A stretch of 64,000 nt of DNA from Candidatus Melainabacteria bacterium (GCA_017307165.1 JAFKGK010000009.1:105358-169357); one strand, 5' to 3'; shown: positions 17,869-26,509, counted from the stretch's first letter. Numbers and translations are program-made. Notes: generated from the sequence alone by a model not told the origin.

Positions 17869-18924
17869 ATGACGAAGTTTCTTCGCCATGATCCGAAAGA
17901 GCTGGCTCGTCAGACCCCCATCGCCCACATCACCGACCGTGACGTGTGGCAGTACATGGTGACTCCTGTCGTCAAGGCTCTTCTCGGACCCGTGACCTCC
18001 TCCCGGATCGAACTGCGCGACACCGCCGCCAATATCATCCCCGAGGACCGCATCTACAACATCAACGATCACCGTCTCTACGGCGGCGATACCAGTCAGG
18101 TCTATGCCCGTTTTCCCTACTGGCACAGCCTCTACGTCTGCAAAAAGGGCGCCATCATCATCCGTCGCGACGGCGTCAAGGTCGAAGTGCTCGGCTGGTA
18201 CGGCGACCTCAAGCGCAAGCAGGGCCAGCTGATCTGGAAGGTCGCACTCCGTGACCGCCGCTATGACGGCACCAAGGCAACCAACGACTGTGCGCTGGAG
18301 CATTTCCCGTACGACGATCCGCGGCTCAACGGCAATTTCTTTCCCGATGCCAAAACTGTCGAGATCTATCTCTTCAGCTACGCGCCGGGATCCAGCATCG
18401 TTGGCGCCTGCGGCGATCAGGAGCTGGAAAACTTTGTCGCCCAGCCCTTTGCCTACGCCGATCGGCCCGATCTCTTTCTCGACCTCTTTGGTCGCGCCTG
18501 GAAGAGCAATCGCGCCCCCGGCCAGTGGTCCGAGCCGATCCACGACGCCGGCGAGTTGATGGAGGACAACTTTACTGCCATCGCCAAGAAGATGGGCTAC
18601 GACATGGAGGAAGTGGCCGCGAGCCACTACCACGTCGCCATGTGGTGCCTGCACACCGGATATTTCTTCACCGATCCGGTGCAGGATGCTAACATGACGG
18701 CTCTGCGCAAGGGCATCGAGGCCATCAAGGCCCGCGGCACCAAGCTCACGCGCCGGCAGGAGTCATGGATCACGGTGCTGCAGAGTCTGCCCGCCGACCG
18801 CATCCCGCGCGAGTTTTATCTCGACGGCGCGCGCTGGCCGCAGGACAACATCACCCTGCCCAACCTCTGGCTCTGGAAACCCCTCAACGACAAGGCCCGG
18901 CAGATGAAGCCCGTCCTGGTCTGA
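17869..18924 (+). CDS. Unknown-family protein, paralogue A
   Basis: 351 aa, soluble, without signal peptide or membrane segment. It is clearly homologous to the protein at 30043-31170. Both share PIAHxxDxxxxxxxVTPxVKxLLG near the N-terminus, ALRDRRYDGT in the middle, ASHYHVAMW, a tail with LTRxQxSW..V.QSL, and WPQxN...LWLxKPL at the C-terminus. The many aromatic and His residues in the conserved runs suggest an enzyme or ligand-binding protein. AAAGGA lies 6 nt before the ATG. Codons are strongly C/G-ending, as in well-expressed genes. The next gene, an APC permease, starts 22 bp after its stop, so they are probably cotranscribed. I do not recognise the family. Confidence 0.75.
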   Translation: MTKFLRHDPKELARQTPIAHITDRDVWQYMVTPVVKALLGPVTSSRIELRDTAANIIPEDRIYNINDHRLYGGDTSQVYARFPYWHSLYVCKKGAIIIRRDGVKVEVLGWYGDLKRKQGQLIWKVALRDRRYDGTKATNDCALEHFPYDDPRLNGNFFPDAKTVEIYLFSYAPGSSIVGACGDQELENFVAQPFAYADRPDLFLDLFGRAWKSNRAPGQWSEPIHDAGELMEDNFTAIAKKMGYDMEEVAASHYHVAMWCLHTGYFFTDPVQDANMTALRKGIEAIKARGTKLTRRQESWITVLQSLPADRIPREFYLDGARWPQDNITLPNLWLWKPLNDKARQMKPVLV

Positions 18925-18946
18925 TCCCCAGAAAGGCGTCAAGAGC

Positions 18947-20542
18947 ATGAACAAAACAATTGCAAGACTCTTTCGCCGCAAACCAGTGCAGTCGATGGTC
19001 GACGAAGCCGCAGCAGAGCAAGCGGCAGCAGGCGACCATCCGACTGGGACTCAGGGCCTGCGCAAGGTCCTGACCGCCCGCGACGTTTTTGCTGCGGGCC
19101 TGGCTGCCATCATCGGCACCGGCATCTTTATCCTCACCGGCGTGGCTGCTCACGACCACGCCGGTCCGGCCGTGATCCTGTCCTTTGTGATCGCCTCGGT
19201 GGCTTGTGCCATCGTGGCATTTTCATATGCCGAGCTCTCGTCCATGATCCCGGTCTCTGGCTCGGCGTATACCTACACCTACGCGACGCTGGGCGAGCTC
19301 TTTGCCTGGCTCATCGGCTGGGATCTAGTGCTCGAATACGCCGTCGGCGCCAGTTGCGTGGCCGTCGGCTGGAGCGCCTATCTGCAGAGCGTGCTCAAGA
19401 CCATGGGTTTGGCCCTGCCAGCGGTGTTGAGCAAGGCACCCGCACACGTGCCATGGCCATCGGTACTCGCAGCGGTATTTTGCATCGTAGGCGGTATCAT
19501 GGCCTATAACGGCGGTAGAAAGATCGGCAACAAATTGCTCGGCGCAGCAATGGCCGCTATCGGACTAGGTTGCGGCATCCACGCCGGCATGCACATCGAC
19601 AGCATCGATGTTCTCGCCATTGGCATCGTGGGCTTGCTGACCTTGTTTTTGATCCGCGGCGTGCGCGAGTCGCTCAAGATGACCTCGGTCTTTGTCGTCA
19701 TTAAGCTACTGGTCATCAGCATCTTTATCGCTCTCGGCATCGGGCATGTAAACCCCGCCAACCTGGTGCCTTTCATGCCGTTTGGCCTGCCCGGTCTGCT
19801 CACCGGTGCCGCGGTGGTCTTTTTTGCCTACATTGGTTTTGATGGCGTATCGACACTTGCCGAAGAATGCCGCGACCCGCAAAGGGACCTGCCCAAAGGC
19901 ATCCTCGGCTCGCTCGCCGTCAGCACCGTGCTCTACATACTGGTGGCACTGGTAACCGTCGGCGCTGTTTCGTACACTGCTCTCGGTGGCAGCGCGGCAG
20001 CCGCACCACTGGCACATGTACTCGAGCTACTCGACTACAAATGGGCAGTGCCGCTGCTTTCGGTCGGGGCACTCGCTGGCCTGACCTCGGTCCTGATCGT
20101 CTCGATCCTGGCCCAGTCGCGCGTCCTCATGCGCATGTCCAAAGACGGACTATTGCCGCCGGTCTTTAGCCGCATCAATGCCAAGACCGGCACTCCCCGA
20201 GTCGGACTGATCATCTGCGCTGTGGTCATCGCCACCGCAGCCGGTCTGCTCAATGTCTCCGAGCTCGCTCTGCTCACCAATATCGGCACGCTCGCTGCCT
20301 TTGTATTAGTGTGCAGTGGCGTGGTCATCCTGCGCAAAAAAGAACCCGCCTGGCCGCGCAAATTTCGCTGCCCGGGGGCGCCTTACCTGCCGATCGCGGG
20401 TGCTGTGGCCAGCTTTGCTCTCATGCTTTGCTTGCCGCTCGACTCCTGGATCCGGTTTTTTGTCTGGATGGGCCTCGGCCTGATCGTTTACTTTGCCTAT
20501 AGCCGCAAGCGCAGTCTGCTCCAAAAGCAACAATCAGACTGA
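18947..20542 (+). CDS. APC-superfamily amino acid permease (cationic amino acid transporter type)
   Basis: 531 aa with about 12-14 hydrophobic segments after a charged N-terminus of ~45 residues. The signature IIGTGIFILTGVAA in the first membrane helix and the FFAYIGFDGVSTLAEE segment in the sixth are typical of the CAT/YfnA-like branch, which imports amino acids by proton symport. AAAGGCG precedes ATG 18947. It lies 22 bp after the unknown-family gene and is followed by a long hairpin and the second HDAC-family gene, suggesting one transcription unit from 17869 to about 21609. Substrate specificity cannot be read, though the deacetylase neighbours would fit polyamine or amino-acid use. Confidence 0.9.
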   Translation: MNKTIARLFRRKPVQSMVDEAAAEQAAAGDHPTGTQGLRKVLTARDVFAAGLAAIIGTGIFILTGVAAHDHAGPAVILSFVIASVACAIVAFSYAELSSMIPVSGSAYTYTYATLGELFAWLIGWDLVLEYAVGASCVAVGWSAYLQSVLKTMGLALPAVLSKAPAHVPWPSVLAAVFCIVGGIMAYNGGRKIGNKLLGAAMAAIGLGCGIHAGMHIDSIDVLAIGIVGLLTLFLIRGVRESLKMTSVFVVIKLLVISIFIALGIGHVNPANLVPFMPFGLPGLLTGAAVVFFAYIGFDGVSTLAEECRDPQRDLPKGILGSLAVSTVLYILVALVTVGAVSYTALGGSAAAAPLAHVLELLDYKWAVPLLSVGALAGLTSVLIVSILAQSRVLMRMSKDGLLPPVFSRINAKTGTPRVGLIICAVVIATAAGLLNVSELALLTNIGTLAAFVLVCSGVVILRKKEPAWPRKFRCPGAPYLPIAGAVASFALMLCLPLDSWIRFFVWMGLGLIVYFAYSRKRSLLQKQQSD

Positions 20543-20549
20543 CGCAAAC

Positions 20550-20611
20550 CATGCAAACAGGGTATCTGCGTGCTCGATCTAGCGATCGGGGCGCTGATAT
20601 CCGTTTGCATG
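20550..20611 (+). promoter_or_regulatory. Long RNA hairpin in leader of HDAC-family gene
   Basis: Arm 20550-20566 pairs with arm 20596-20611 over 16 bp, with one bulged A and one G-U wobble; an inner CGATC/GATCG stem extends it. It has no T-run, so it is not a simple terminator. It occupies most of the 95-bp gap between the permease stop and the next start, 27 nt before the ATG. It could be a processing site, an mRNA stabiliser or a translational control element. Confidence 0.55.
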
Positions 20612-20637
20612 CGCATAACGGAGAGGAGACCCTGTCA

Positions 20638-21609
20638 ATGTCTAGATCCAAAGACCCAAGACACCATCTCGTTTATAGCGACCGATACGAAACCGATCTT
20701 TCGGTGCTCGGCACGCCGGTCGATTTTGCACCCAGTCGAGGCAGGCAGGTCCTGGCCAGATTGCGAGCCGAATTTGGCGAGCAGATCGTGGCCCGGCGCG
20801 CCCGCCAACTGACTTTTAAACAGATCGCGCAAACGCACGATCACAAGTATCTGCAGGACCTCAAGGATGCCGCGACCTGGTCGCAGATCTTTGGCGTGCC
20901 GCGCGTGCTGCCGCATTCGCGTGAGACTGCTCGCATCCTCGCAAGGCTCTTTTATGACTACCGCCTCAAGAGCGGTGGCACCTTTGAGGCAGCAAAGCTC
21001 GCACTCAAATACGGCCTGGCAGCCAATCTCGGTGGGGGCTATCATCATGCGCACCGCGATCGGGGCGATGGGTTTTGCTTGATCAACGATATCGCCATGA
21101 CCACAAATCTGGTGATTTCGCAGGGTCTGTGCAAAAAGGTCATGGTGGTCGATCTCGATTTTCATCAGGGCAATGGTACGGCCTCGATCCTCTACGGGCG
21201 TGATGATGTCTTTATCCTGGACGTCTTTGCGCGCGAAGGCTGGCCCTATCGCAAGGAGCCCGTCGACCTCGCCGTGCCGCTCAGCACGCGGGATAGCCAT
21301 CTCTATCTGGACAAGCTCAAGGCGGCTCTGACGCAGGCTCTCGGTAGATTTGCACCTGATCTGGTGCTGTTTGTGCAGGGTGCCGATGCCTTTGAGTATG
21401 GTCTGCACAATCGTGGCGACAATTTTGCTCTGACGCTCGATCAGATGAAAGAGCGCGATGAGCTGGTCATCGACACGATGGTCGAGCGCGGCATCCCGTT
21501 GGCCATGGTTTTTGCCGGTGGATATGGTCCGCGGGCATGGGAGGCGCACTATCAGGGAGTGAGGCATCTCTTGATCAGGTCCGAGGTATTGCGGAGCGAT
21601 CTACCCTGA
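20638..21609 (+). CDS. Histone-deacetylase-fold amidohydrolase, paralogue 2
   Basis: 323 aa. It carries NLGGGYHHAHRDRGDGFC, DLDFHQGNGT with the Asp-x-His zinc ligands, QGADAFEYG with the second Asp, and FAGGYGPRAWE with the catalytic Tyr. It is paralogous to 16485-17507. It probably removes acetyl or similar acyl groups from amines or protein lysines. The start is ATG 20638, behind a strong GGAGAGGAGA; the frame upstream runs through the 20550-20611 hairpin and is not coding. It follows the APC permease on the same strand and is closed by a stem-loop at 21621-21674. Confidence 0.88.
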   Translation: MSRSKDPRHHLVYSDRYETDLSVLGTPVDFAPSRGRQVLARLRAEFGEQIVARRARQLTFKQIAQTHDHKYLQDLKDAATWSQIFGVPRVLPHSRETARILARLFYDYRLKSGGTFEAAKLALKYGLAANLGGGYHHAHRDRGDGFCLINDIAMTTNLVISQGLCKKVMVVDLDFHQGNGTASILYGRDDVFILDVFAREGWPYRKEPVDLAVPLSTRDSHLYLDKLKAALTQALGRFAPDLVLFVQGADAFEYGLHNRGDNFALTLDQMKERDELVIDTMVERGIPLAMVFAGGYGPRAWEAHYQGVRHLLIRSEVLRSDLP

Positions 21610-21620
21610 ACGGTCAAATA

Positions 21621-21674
21621 TCGAGCCGGCAGTCTAATCGGAGCATTTGCTCTGAAACGGACTGCCGGCCTCGA
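21621..21674 (+). terminator. Stem-loop closing the HDAC-family unit
   Basis: Arms 21621-21634 and 21660-21674 pair over 14 bp with a single bulge; inside, GAGC and GCTC close a second hairpin. It sits 11 nt after the stop. There is no T-run directly after, so it may protect the mRNA end rather than terminate. Confidence 0.55.
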
Positions 21675-21827
21675 TCATTTAGAAAAACCGCTTTTATACT
21701 ATGCGTTATAATATAAAACTTATGATACCTGCAAGTAATTTTTGAAAGTAGTGATGCCGCTTTTTACTCCTATAGCGCCTCACACTTTGCCGTGGTAAAG
21801 CTTATGAGTATTGCTTTAAATGGTCTC

Positions 21828-22613
21828 TCACTCGTGTCTTTCAATGACATATTTGCTGTCTAACGGGCTAAGGCTTTTTGTGGCTACTACAGACTTTGCC
21901 AAAACTTTAAGGACAGCATTGGGATCACAACAGTACAAACCTGCTCCGAATACGGGATTTGCCTCCAAAATAGCCCACCCGCGCTCGCGAATTTTTCCAG
22001 CATCAATAACAACGGCTGGCGGAAGGTCCACTTCTAAGTCACATAAAAGCGACTCTACAAAGGTTGTTACTTGCTTTTGTTCACCATGGTCTGAGTCAGG
22101 CCCATTACAGTCCACTAAATGCCCATGCCGTAAATAGACTGATGAAGCGGCTATTTGCCTATCACGAATAAAAAAACGATATTCGACTTCCCAGTCAACA
22201 ACTTCGGAAATCAAGACGGGAATGCTTGATGGCAGGAGGGAAGAAGCTTTAATATCAGCTCCACAAGAATAAGCAGCAGCAGGAAAACACTTATCATCAG
22301 CGGGCTTGGCAAAGATTGTTCTTTTAATTTTTCTAGCCTGCCCCAATGTTGTGAAGCTTATCTGGCGCTTGGTATAACGAAAGGGAAGCTTTGCCAACCA
22401 ATCAAAAGCTGGTTCGATTAAAGCCAAGCCGAGTGCATCAGCCATAGCAGCCACAAATAGGGGTTCCCCGTATGCCAAAACCCCGGCATCTAAATTAACG
22501 CCTGCTGGCGCTCGCCAATTTGCAAGGCGCTCAACCTGCCATCCCTGCTTCTCTGCGGCTTCTTGCAGCAAGACAGTGCTTGGGGTAAGCCTCGGAGGCA
22601 GCAGTAGCAACAT
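21828..22613 (-). CDS. ATP-grasp enzyme, R2K-clade-like
   Basis: 261 aa, third gene of a tight operon. The ATP-grasp layout is visible: FAKPADDKCFPAAAY with two lysines in the nucleotide-binding half, EVEYRFFI in the central strand pair, and LEANPVFGAGLYCCDP as the metal-binding acidic/Asn loop. These match the R2K clade, named for a RAGNYA subdomain with two conserved lysines, which includes eukaryotic CDC123 and bacterial and phage families proposed to ligate peptides or amino acids onto proteins. It lies 12 bp after the EF-Tu-domain-like gene. It may modify that partner or the toxin, or act in immunity. The family is called from motifs; the role is inference. Confidence 0.72.
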   Translation of the reverse strand: MLLLLPPRLTPSTVLLQEAAEKQGWQVERLANWRAPAGVNLDAGVLAYGEPLFVAAMADALGLALIEPAFDWLAKLPFRYTKRQISFTTLGQARKIKRTIFAKPADDKCFPAAAYSCGADIKASSLLPSSIPVLISEVVDWEVEYRFFIRDRQIAASSVYLRHGHLVDCNGPDSDHGEQKQVTTFVESLLCDLEVDLPPAVVIDAGKIRERGWAILEANPVFGAGLYCCDPNAVLKVLAKSVVATKSLSPLDSKYVIERHE

Positions 22614-22625
22614 TGCTAAAAAGTC

Positions 22626-22967
22626 CTATAGAGCCTGGCTAGTAGATGGCTCAATGCGTTCAAATTTTGAATTGACTTTACGAGGTTGACGCGGCTGGGT
22701 ACAGTCAAGCCAGGCTTCTGTGCCTATGGGCACGGTTTCTTTAGTCATACCAACAAGCCCGTACATAACTGAACTTGGAGTCCCTGACGGAGGATCAACA
22801 AAAGCATACGTTGTTTTGGCAATCAAAACTGTTCCATCGGGACGGCGCAGCTCTAACAGGTCTCCAACGCGATAATCTTTATCATCCTGACTCACATCAC
22901 TGACAACAACCAAACAATCGCCTGCCTGCCAAATATAGTCAGTAACAGTAAATATGCGCTTTTTCAT
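22626..22967 (-). CDS. Small beta-barrel protein resembling EF-Tu domain 2
   Basis: 113 aa. The pattern RIFTVTDYIWQAGDCLVVVSDV, YRVGDLLELRRPDGT, MYGLVGMTKETVPIGTEA resembles the second (beta-barrel) domain of translational GTPases, where RDVF..KGRGTVVTG, VGD.VE and a late GL...I..G are conserved. No G domain is present. A short unstructured tail follows. It sits 6 bp after the predicted toxin gene and 12 bp before the ATP-grasp gene. Because CDC123 acts on eIF2 gamma, an EF-Tu relative, an ATP-grasp enzyme beside an orphan EF-Tu-like barrel suggests that this is its substrate or a decoy of the translation factor. That link is inference. It could also be the toxin's immunity protein. Confidence 0.6.
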   Translation of the reverse strand: MKKRIFTVTDYIWQAGDCLVVVSDVSQDDKDYRVGDLLELRRPDGTVLIAKTTYAFVDPPSGTPSSVMYGLVGMTKETVPIGTEAWLDCTQPRQPRKVNSKFERIEPSTSQAL

Positions 22968-22973
22968 AGCCCC

Positions 22974-24239
22974 TCACTTGCCCTTCCACATAAAACCAGC
23001 TCTGCGCAATGCCTCTATCTCGATCTCTTTTAGCGATTCCAGCACCTTTAAATCATTCTCTCCTAACCCTAGCAGTCTGGAGTGTCTAATCATAAAGTCT
23101 TTTACGTGCACCTCCGCCTGCTCTCGTAAAAGGGCATCCGGTCCAGAGAAAAACCCCAACTTTTGTTGAGTGCCATGTAAAAACTCTTCTAAAGCAGCTA
23201 TTTTATTCGGATTCTCGCGCAGCAAGATATGCATTCCCACAGAAGATGCCTCTTTGCCGTATTTGTCCAAAGCGGCGAGATCCTCTGAACCAGCTCTAGC
23301 AAAATCGATCTGACGTCCTTTGCTCTCCATTGCATTTACCAATTCTGGAGAGCATTTTTGCAGCTCCAGGTGACCAAAGTCTTTTGGTACTTTCGGCATA
23401 TTCATCTCAACACGCTCAATACCTAGCTCTTTTAGTTGTTGCGCTGTCATCTGATCAAGCTTCATTTGATTAACGGCGGCTTTGTCTATGGGCTTAGTGC
23501 CTCCTTCAAAGAAGAACATGGGCATAAGTGCACCGGCGGCGCTGGCTCTCTGTTCTGCCGTCATTGGCTTGTCCAGCTTATCTATCGCACCTAAGAAAGC
23601 TCCTAGTACATCCGTTTGAAACTGGAAAGGGCTCTCCTTGAAATGATTCGCAGTCTTTTCAATGTCTTTGTTAATGGCGCCTGGCTCGGTCATATGATGC
23701 TCAACTTGCCTAACGGCTGCTACTCCCGCATCCATAACGGTACTAGCGTATTTGAATGCATCTTGCGGATCAAGACCTGCTGACACTTCCGGCACATTGG
23801 TAATCTGTACGTTGAGCTTTGTTCTCGATTGATATTCGCCCTGTGTAAGCTCTTCTGATATAGCTCCAGGCTTCTGTAATGCTTGCGATGCTTCGGTAGT
23901 GTAGACCTGATAAGGTTTTCCATTAGCATTGCGCTTGTCTGATGCTGTTAAATCCACCTCCTTAAGGGGATTTACTCTCGATATAGAGATTTCGCCATCT
24001 TGTAACTCAAAACTTCTATTTTGCTCGTCCCAATCTGCGGGCAGCTTTCGACCGGCTAAATTTGTTGGCTGGTAGTGCCGCAAAGACCCATCACTAGCAT
24101 TAGTGCGGGCTTGCTCTACTTGGTTCATTTCTACGCGGCCGCTTAGTCGGACTGATTGAGCATCAGGAGCCTGTAGAGGCTGAGGTTCTATCTTTGCCTG
24201 CTGCTGATCGCCCTGGTCTTTTACTTTAGTGTCTGACAT
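22974..24239 (-). CDS. Predicted toxin/effector with EExLHxxQ zincin-like C-terminus
   Basis: 421 aa without signal peptide. The first ~120 residues are polar and disordered (Gln, Pro, Ser). A helical middle follows. The C-terminal ~90 residues hold LEEFLHGTQQKLGF and then QAEVHVKDFMIRHSRLLGL: an EExLHxxQ motif followed by a helix with a further acidic residue and His. This matches the layout of zincin-like metallopeptidase domains at the C-termini of polymorphic toxins. It is the first gene of a three-gene operon with 6- and 12-bp gaps. Codon use is AT-richer than flanking genes, consistent with transfer. The disordered N-terminus resembles those of the 610-aa and 1064-aa proteins. The activity is predicted only. 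Confidence 0.65.
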   Translation of the reverse strand: MSDTKVKDQGDQQQAKIEPQPLQAPDAQSVRLSGRVEMNQVEQARTNASDGSLRHYQPTNLAGRKLPADWDEQNRSFELQDGEISISRVNPLKEVDLTASDKRNANGKPYQVYTTEASQALQKPGAISEELTQGEYQSRTKLNVQITNVPEVSAGLDPQDAFKYASTVMDAGVAAVRQVEHHMTEPGAINKDIEKTANHFKESPFQFQTDVLGAFLGAIDKLDKPMTAEQRASAAGALMPMFFFEGGTKPIDKAAVNQMKLDQMTAQQLKELGIERVEMNMPKVPKDFGHLELQKCSPELVNAMESKGRQIDFARAGSEDLAALDKYGKEASSVGMHILLRENPNKIAALEEFLHGTQQKLGFFSGPDALLREQAEVHVKDFMIRHSRLLGLGENDLKVLESLKEIEIEALRRAGFMWKGK

Positions 24240-24894
24240 TGGCGCGTCCTCGGCCCATTACTCAGGCCATTATGCCCGCAAGGGTCTGATAAGAAACTGC
24301 TGAACACTACCCTCGCCTCTTATAGGGAGTTTTGGCTACTCTTTCTTGAACAGGGCGTTAAGCTCCGCTGACCACATAGCCCCTCTGTCTGTGCATCTTT
24401 GATAGGTTCGCTCCCAAGTTTGCGACAAAGAGGTCCAGGAAATCACCAGAAAAGGAATGTTTTGCCTGCTAGGGCAGCTTTTCGCGCTCCGCTTACTCCT
24501 GTACGCACTTCTCATAGTTCTAAAAACCGCCGCCAATCGTAGGCCTACTCGACTTGTGTTTGACTGGGCAGTTTTGCCTTGTGTGCCCTTAACCTCAGCG
24601 CTGTGACTGCTAAAACCAAGATTGAGCCTATGTGTTATAGTAATGGACAGGTAGGTTACATTGCTCAGATTTGTTAGTCAGCGTACAGTGCATTCGAAAT
24701 TTGGTCGAAAACCATCTAAGAGAAAAATGAACTTATAAACTCTAAATTTGGCGGTCGTAAAGGATCCGATGTGCGTGCGTTTTTTAAATGATGCTTCCCG
24801 CGGTTTGATTAAAGCTGCCTGGCATGCCTTGATCGGTAAGGTCATAAGGCCTGTAGAGTATCCTGGTGATGAGCCATTTTCAGCTTTAGTTGTT
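24240..24894. other. AT-rich region without supported gene
   Basis: About 650 bases between the toxin cassette start and the terminator of the FAD oxidoreductase. It holds the cassette's promoter region and short open frames on both strands with no family resemblance. It looks like degraded accessory DNA. Confidence 0.45.
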
Positions 24895-24926
24895 AAAAAA
24901 CCGGCATCCCCTCTAGGGGATACCGG
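24895..24926 (-). terminator. Terminator of the FAD oxidoreductase gene
   Basis: Minus-strand stem: CCGG, one unpaired base, ATCCCC against GGGGAT, a TAGA-type loop, then CCGG, followed by six T residues (plus-strand A-run 24895-24900). It is 70 nt beyond the stop at 24996. Confidence 0.8.
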
Positions 24927-24995
24927 AGTTGAAATACCTCTACCTGCAAATGATCAGACCGATGCTCTCTAAGCGAAACTTGTAAGACACCAAGA

Positions 24996-26351
24996 TCACA
25001 ACACAACACTCTTGATACCGGCAAGCACTTTGTCACATGCCATCAAGGCCGAACGACATGCCGCATCCACGAGCATCTGGTCGTCAGCGGTAAAGTCACC
25101 ACTGATAAATACGCAGCCCGACACTCCCTCGCGCAGCGCTGCACGGCCACCGGAATTTTCGAGATCGACGGTGTGGATAGCATTGGCCGCGATCATGCCT
25201 GGCAGGTAACGCTCTTGCACGAGGTGATCACGCCAACTCGGCTGCAAGCGGTCGAGCACCGCATATAGTGCATCCTTGTATTGATGCGCGGCGACTTCTT
25301 TATCATCCGGACCGAGATATACAGCCAGATGTATCATAGCCTGGCCGGATGGTGCCAGCTCTGCGCTTGCCGAATGCACCGAGTAATACACATTTTGGTC
25401 CAGACCGAGGGCAAAAGTCATATCTTTTTGCGGCAACTCGCTTAAACAGACATCGAGACAAGCCGCGCGTGCTGGCACCAGACTATGGAGGGTTTGGGAT
25501 TGAAGTGGCGATAATTGGTCGGCAAGCAGCCGGGAGGTCTCGGCAGGGGGAACAGCCATGATGGCTGCATCATAGGTATGGGGCTCGGTCTGTCCGTGCA
25601 AGCTCAAGACGACTCGTTTGCCAGTGGCCTGGACGACATCGATCTTGTCGATGCGTGCCGAAAACACCTCTCTATACCCACCCTGGCCACTCGCTACCAG
25701 GCTGTGTATGCGATCGCGCAAAGCTTGCACCATCGATTGCCAGCCGTGATCGAGATAGAGTACGCCGCCCATCGCGGATTTAAATTGTGCGAGGCCCCTG
25801 CCGGCTGACTGGATCTCGGCTGCAGCGCTATAAGAGGACAGCATGATCATGGCAGTAAAAAAGGCTCTGATCCGCTCGCTCTTCGTTTCAGACTCGATCC
25901 ATTGTTTGACCGATACCGTATTTAGTGCTGTAAAAGCTGCTGATTGTGGGTCAAAGCTCATGACCTTTTGCAAGAGCAGGCCGACTTCAACTTTTTCGGT
26001 AACTGAAAAATAGTCATTGGTCAAAAGTGCTATAGGATCGCCGGGCAGATTGTAGACCTTGTCGTGCCAGAGGGCCTTGCCGTTGCTGATGGCAGGCTCT
26101 TTGCCAGAGGGTAACAGGCCTCGCTCTGTCAAAAATGTGTGCATGGCTAGATGCTTGTAGAGAGCGTGCGGTCCCTGATTGAGAAAAAAGCCCTGCTTTT
26201 GCTGGGTCGCTGCGCGGCCGCCTGCTGCCGGTGCTCGATCGTAGAGAGTGACATGGCGCCCCTCTTCGACCAGGCGCAAAGCAGCAACCAGACCACCAAT
26301 GCCACCGCCTACTACAGCTATTTCGCCGCCCATTTCATTGTTCTCGTTCAT
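24996..26351 (-). CDS. FAD-dependent amine oxidase/phytoene-desaturase-like oxidoreductase
   Basis: 451 aa. The N-terminal dinucleotide-binding motif is VVGGGIGGLVAALRLVEEG, followed by LYDRAPAAGGRA (the GG-R pattern of the amine-oxidase/phytoene-desaturase family) and FFLNQGPHALYKH. The C-terminal FAD-closing segment GVSGCVFISGDFTADDQMLVDAACRSAL is also typical. The product may oxidise a carotenoid, amine or other hydride donor; no carotenoid genes adjoin. The start is ATG 26351, preceded by AAAGGCGAG. It is divergent from an Rrf2 regulator, and the shared 158-bp intergenic region contains two matching palindromes, so it is the probable target of that regulator. Confidence 0.82.
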   Translation of the reverse strand: MNENNEMGGEIAVVGGGIGGLVAALRLVEEGRHVTLYDRAPAAGGRAATQQKQGFFLNQGPHALYKHLAMHTFLTERGLLPSGKEPAISNGKALWHDKVYNLPGDPIALLTNDYFSVTEKVEVGLLLQKVMSFDPQSAAFTALNTVSVKQWIESETKSERIRAFFTAMIMLSSYSAAAEIQSAGRGLAQFKSAMGGVLYLDHGWQSMVQALRDRIHSLVASGQGGYREVFSARIDKIDVVQATGKRVVLSLHGQTEPHTYDAAIMAVPPAETSRLLADQLSPLQSQTLHSLVPARAACLDVCLSELPQKDMTFALGLDQNVYYSVHSASAELAPSGQAMIHLAVYLGPDDKEVAAHQYKDALYAVLDRLQPSWRDHLVQERYLPGMIAANAIHTVDLENSGGRAALREGVSGCVFISGDFTADDQMLVDAACRSALMACDKVLAGIKSVVL

Positions 26352-26408
26352 GATCTCGCCTTTCAAAGATATTGTGCTAATCCAATCGCGATGTTCAAAT
26401 TGAATCAT

Positions 26409-26423
26409 GGATAAAAAATATCC
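26409..26423. promoter_or_regulatory. Putative Rrf2 operator 1
   Basis: GGATA-AAAAA-TATCC is a perfect inverted repeat with a 5-bp A-tract centre, 57 bp upstream of the FAD oxidoreductase ATG. The same 5-5-5 architecture recurs 48 bp away. Confidence 0.55.
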
Positions 26424-26456
26424 ACAATACCTCTTTGATCCAAAGTCGATAATTTT

Positions 26457-26471
26457 AGATAAAATATATCC
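26457..26471. promoter_or_regulatory. Putative Rrf2 operator 2
   Basis: AGATA-AAATA-TATCC repeats the architecture of site 1 with one arm mismatch and is likewise followed by AC. It overlaps a TAAAAT (26460-26465) that could serve as the -10 element of the Rrf2 gene, consistent with autorepression. Confidence 0.55.
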
Positions 26472-26509
26472 ACGACCTCAAAACGAGGCGTAGCGGGAGG
26501 AAACCACAT

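Noticed and set aside
24769..24972. 67-codon plus-strand ORF with AAAGGA upstream
   Set aside because: A minus-strand Rho-independent terminator (24895-24926) lies inside it, and the peptide resembles nothing known. Kept out despite the acceptable ribosome site.
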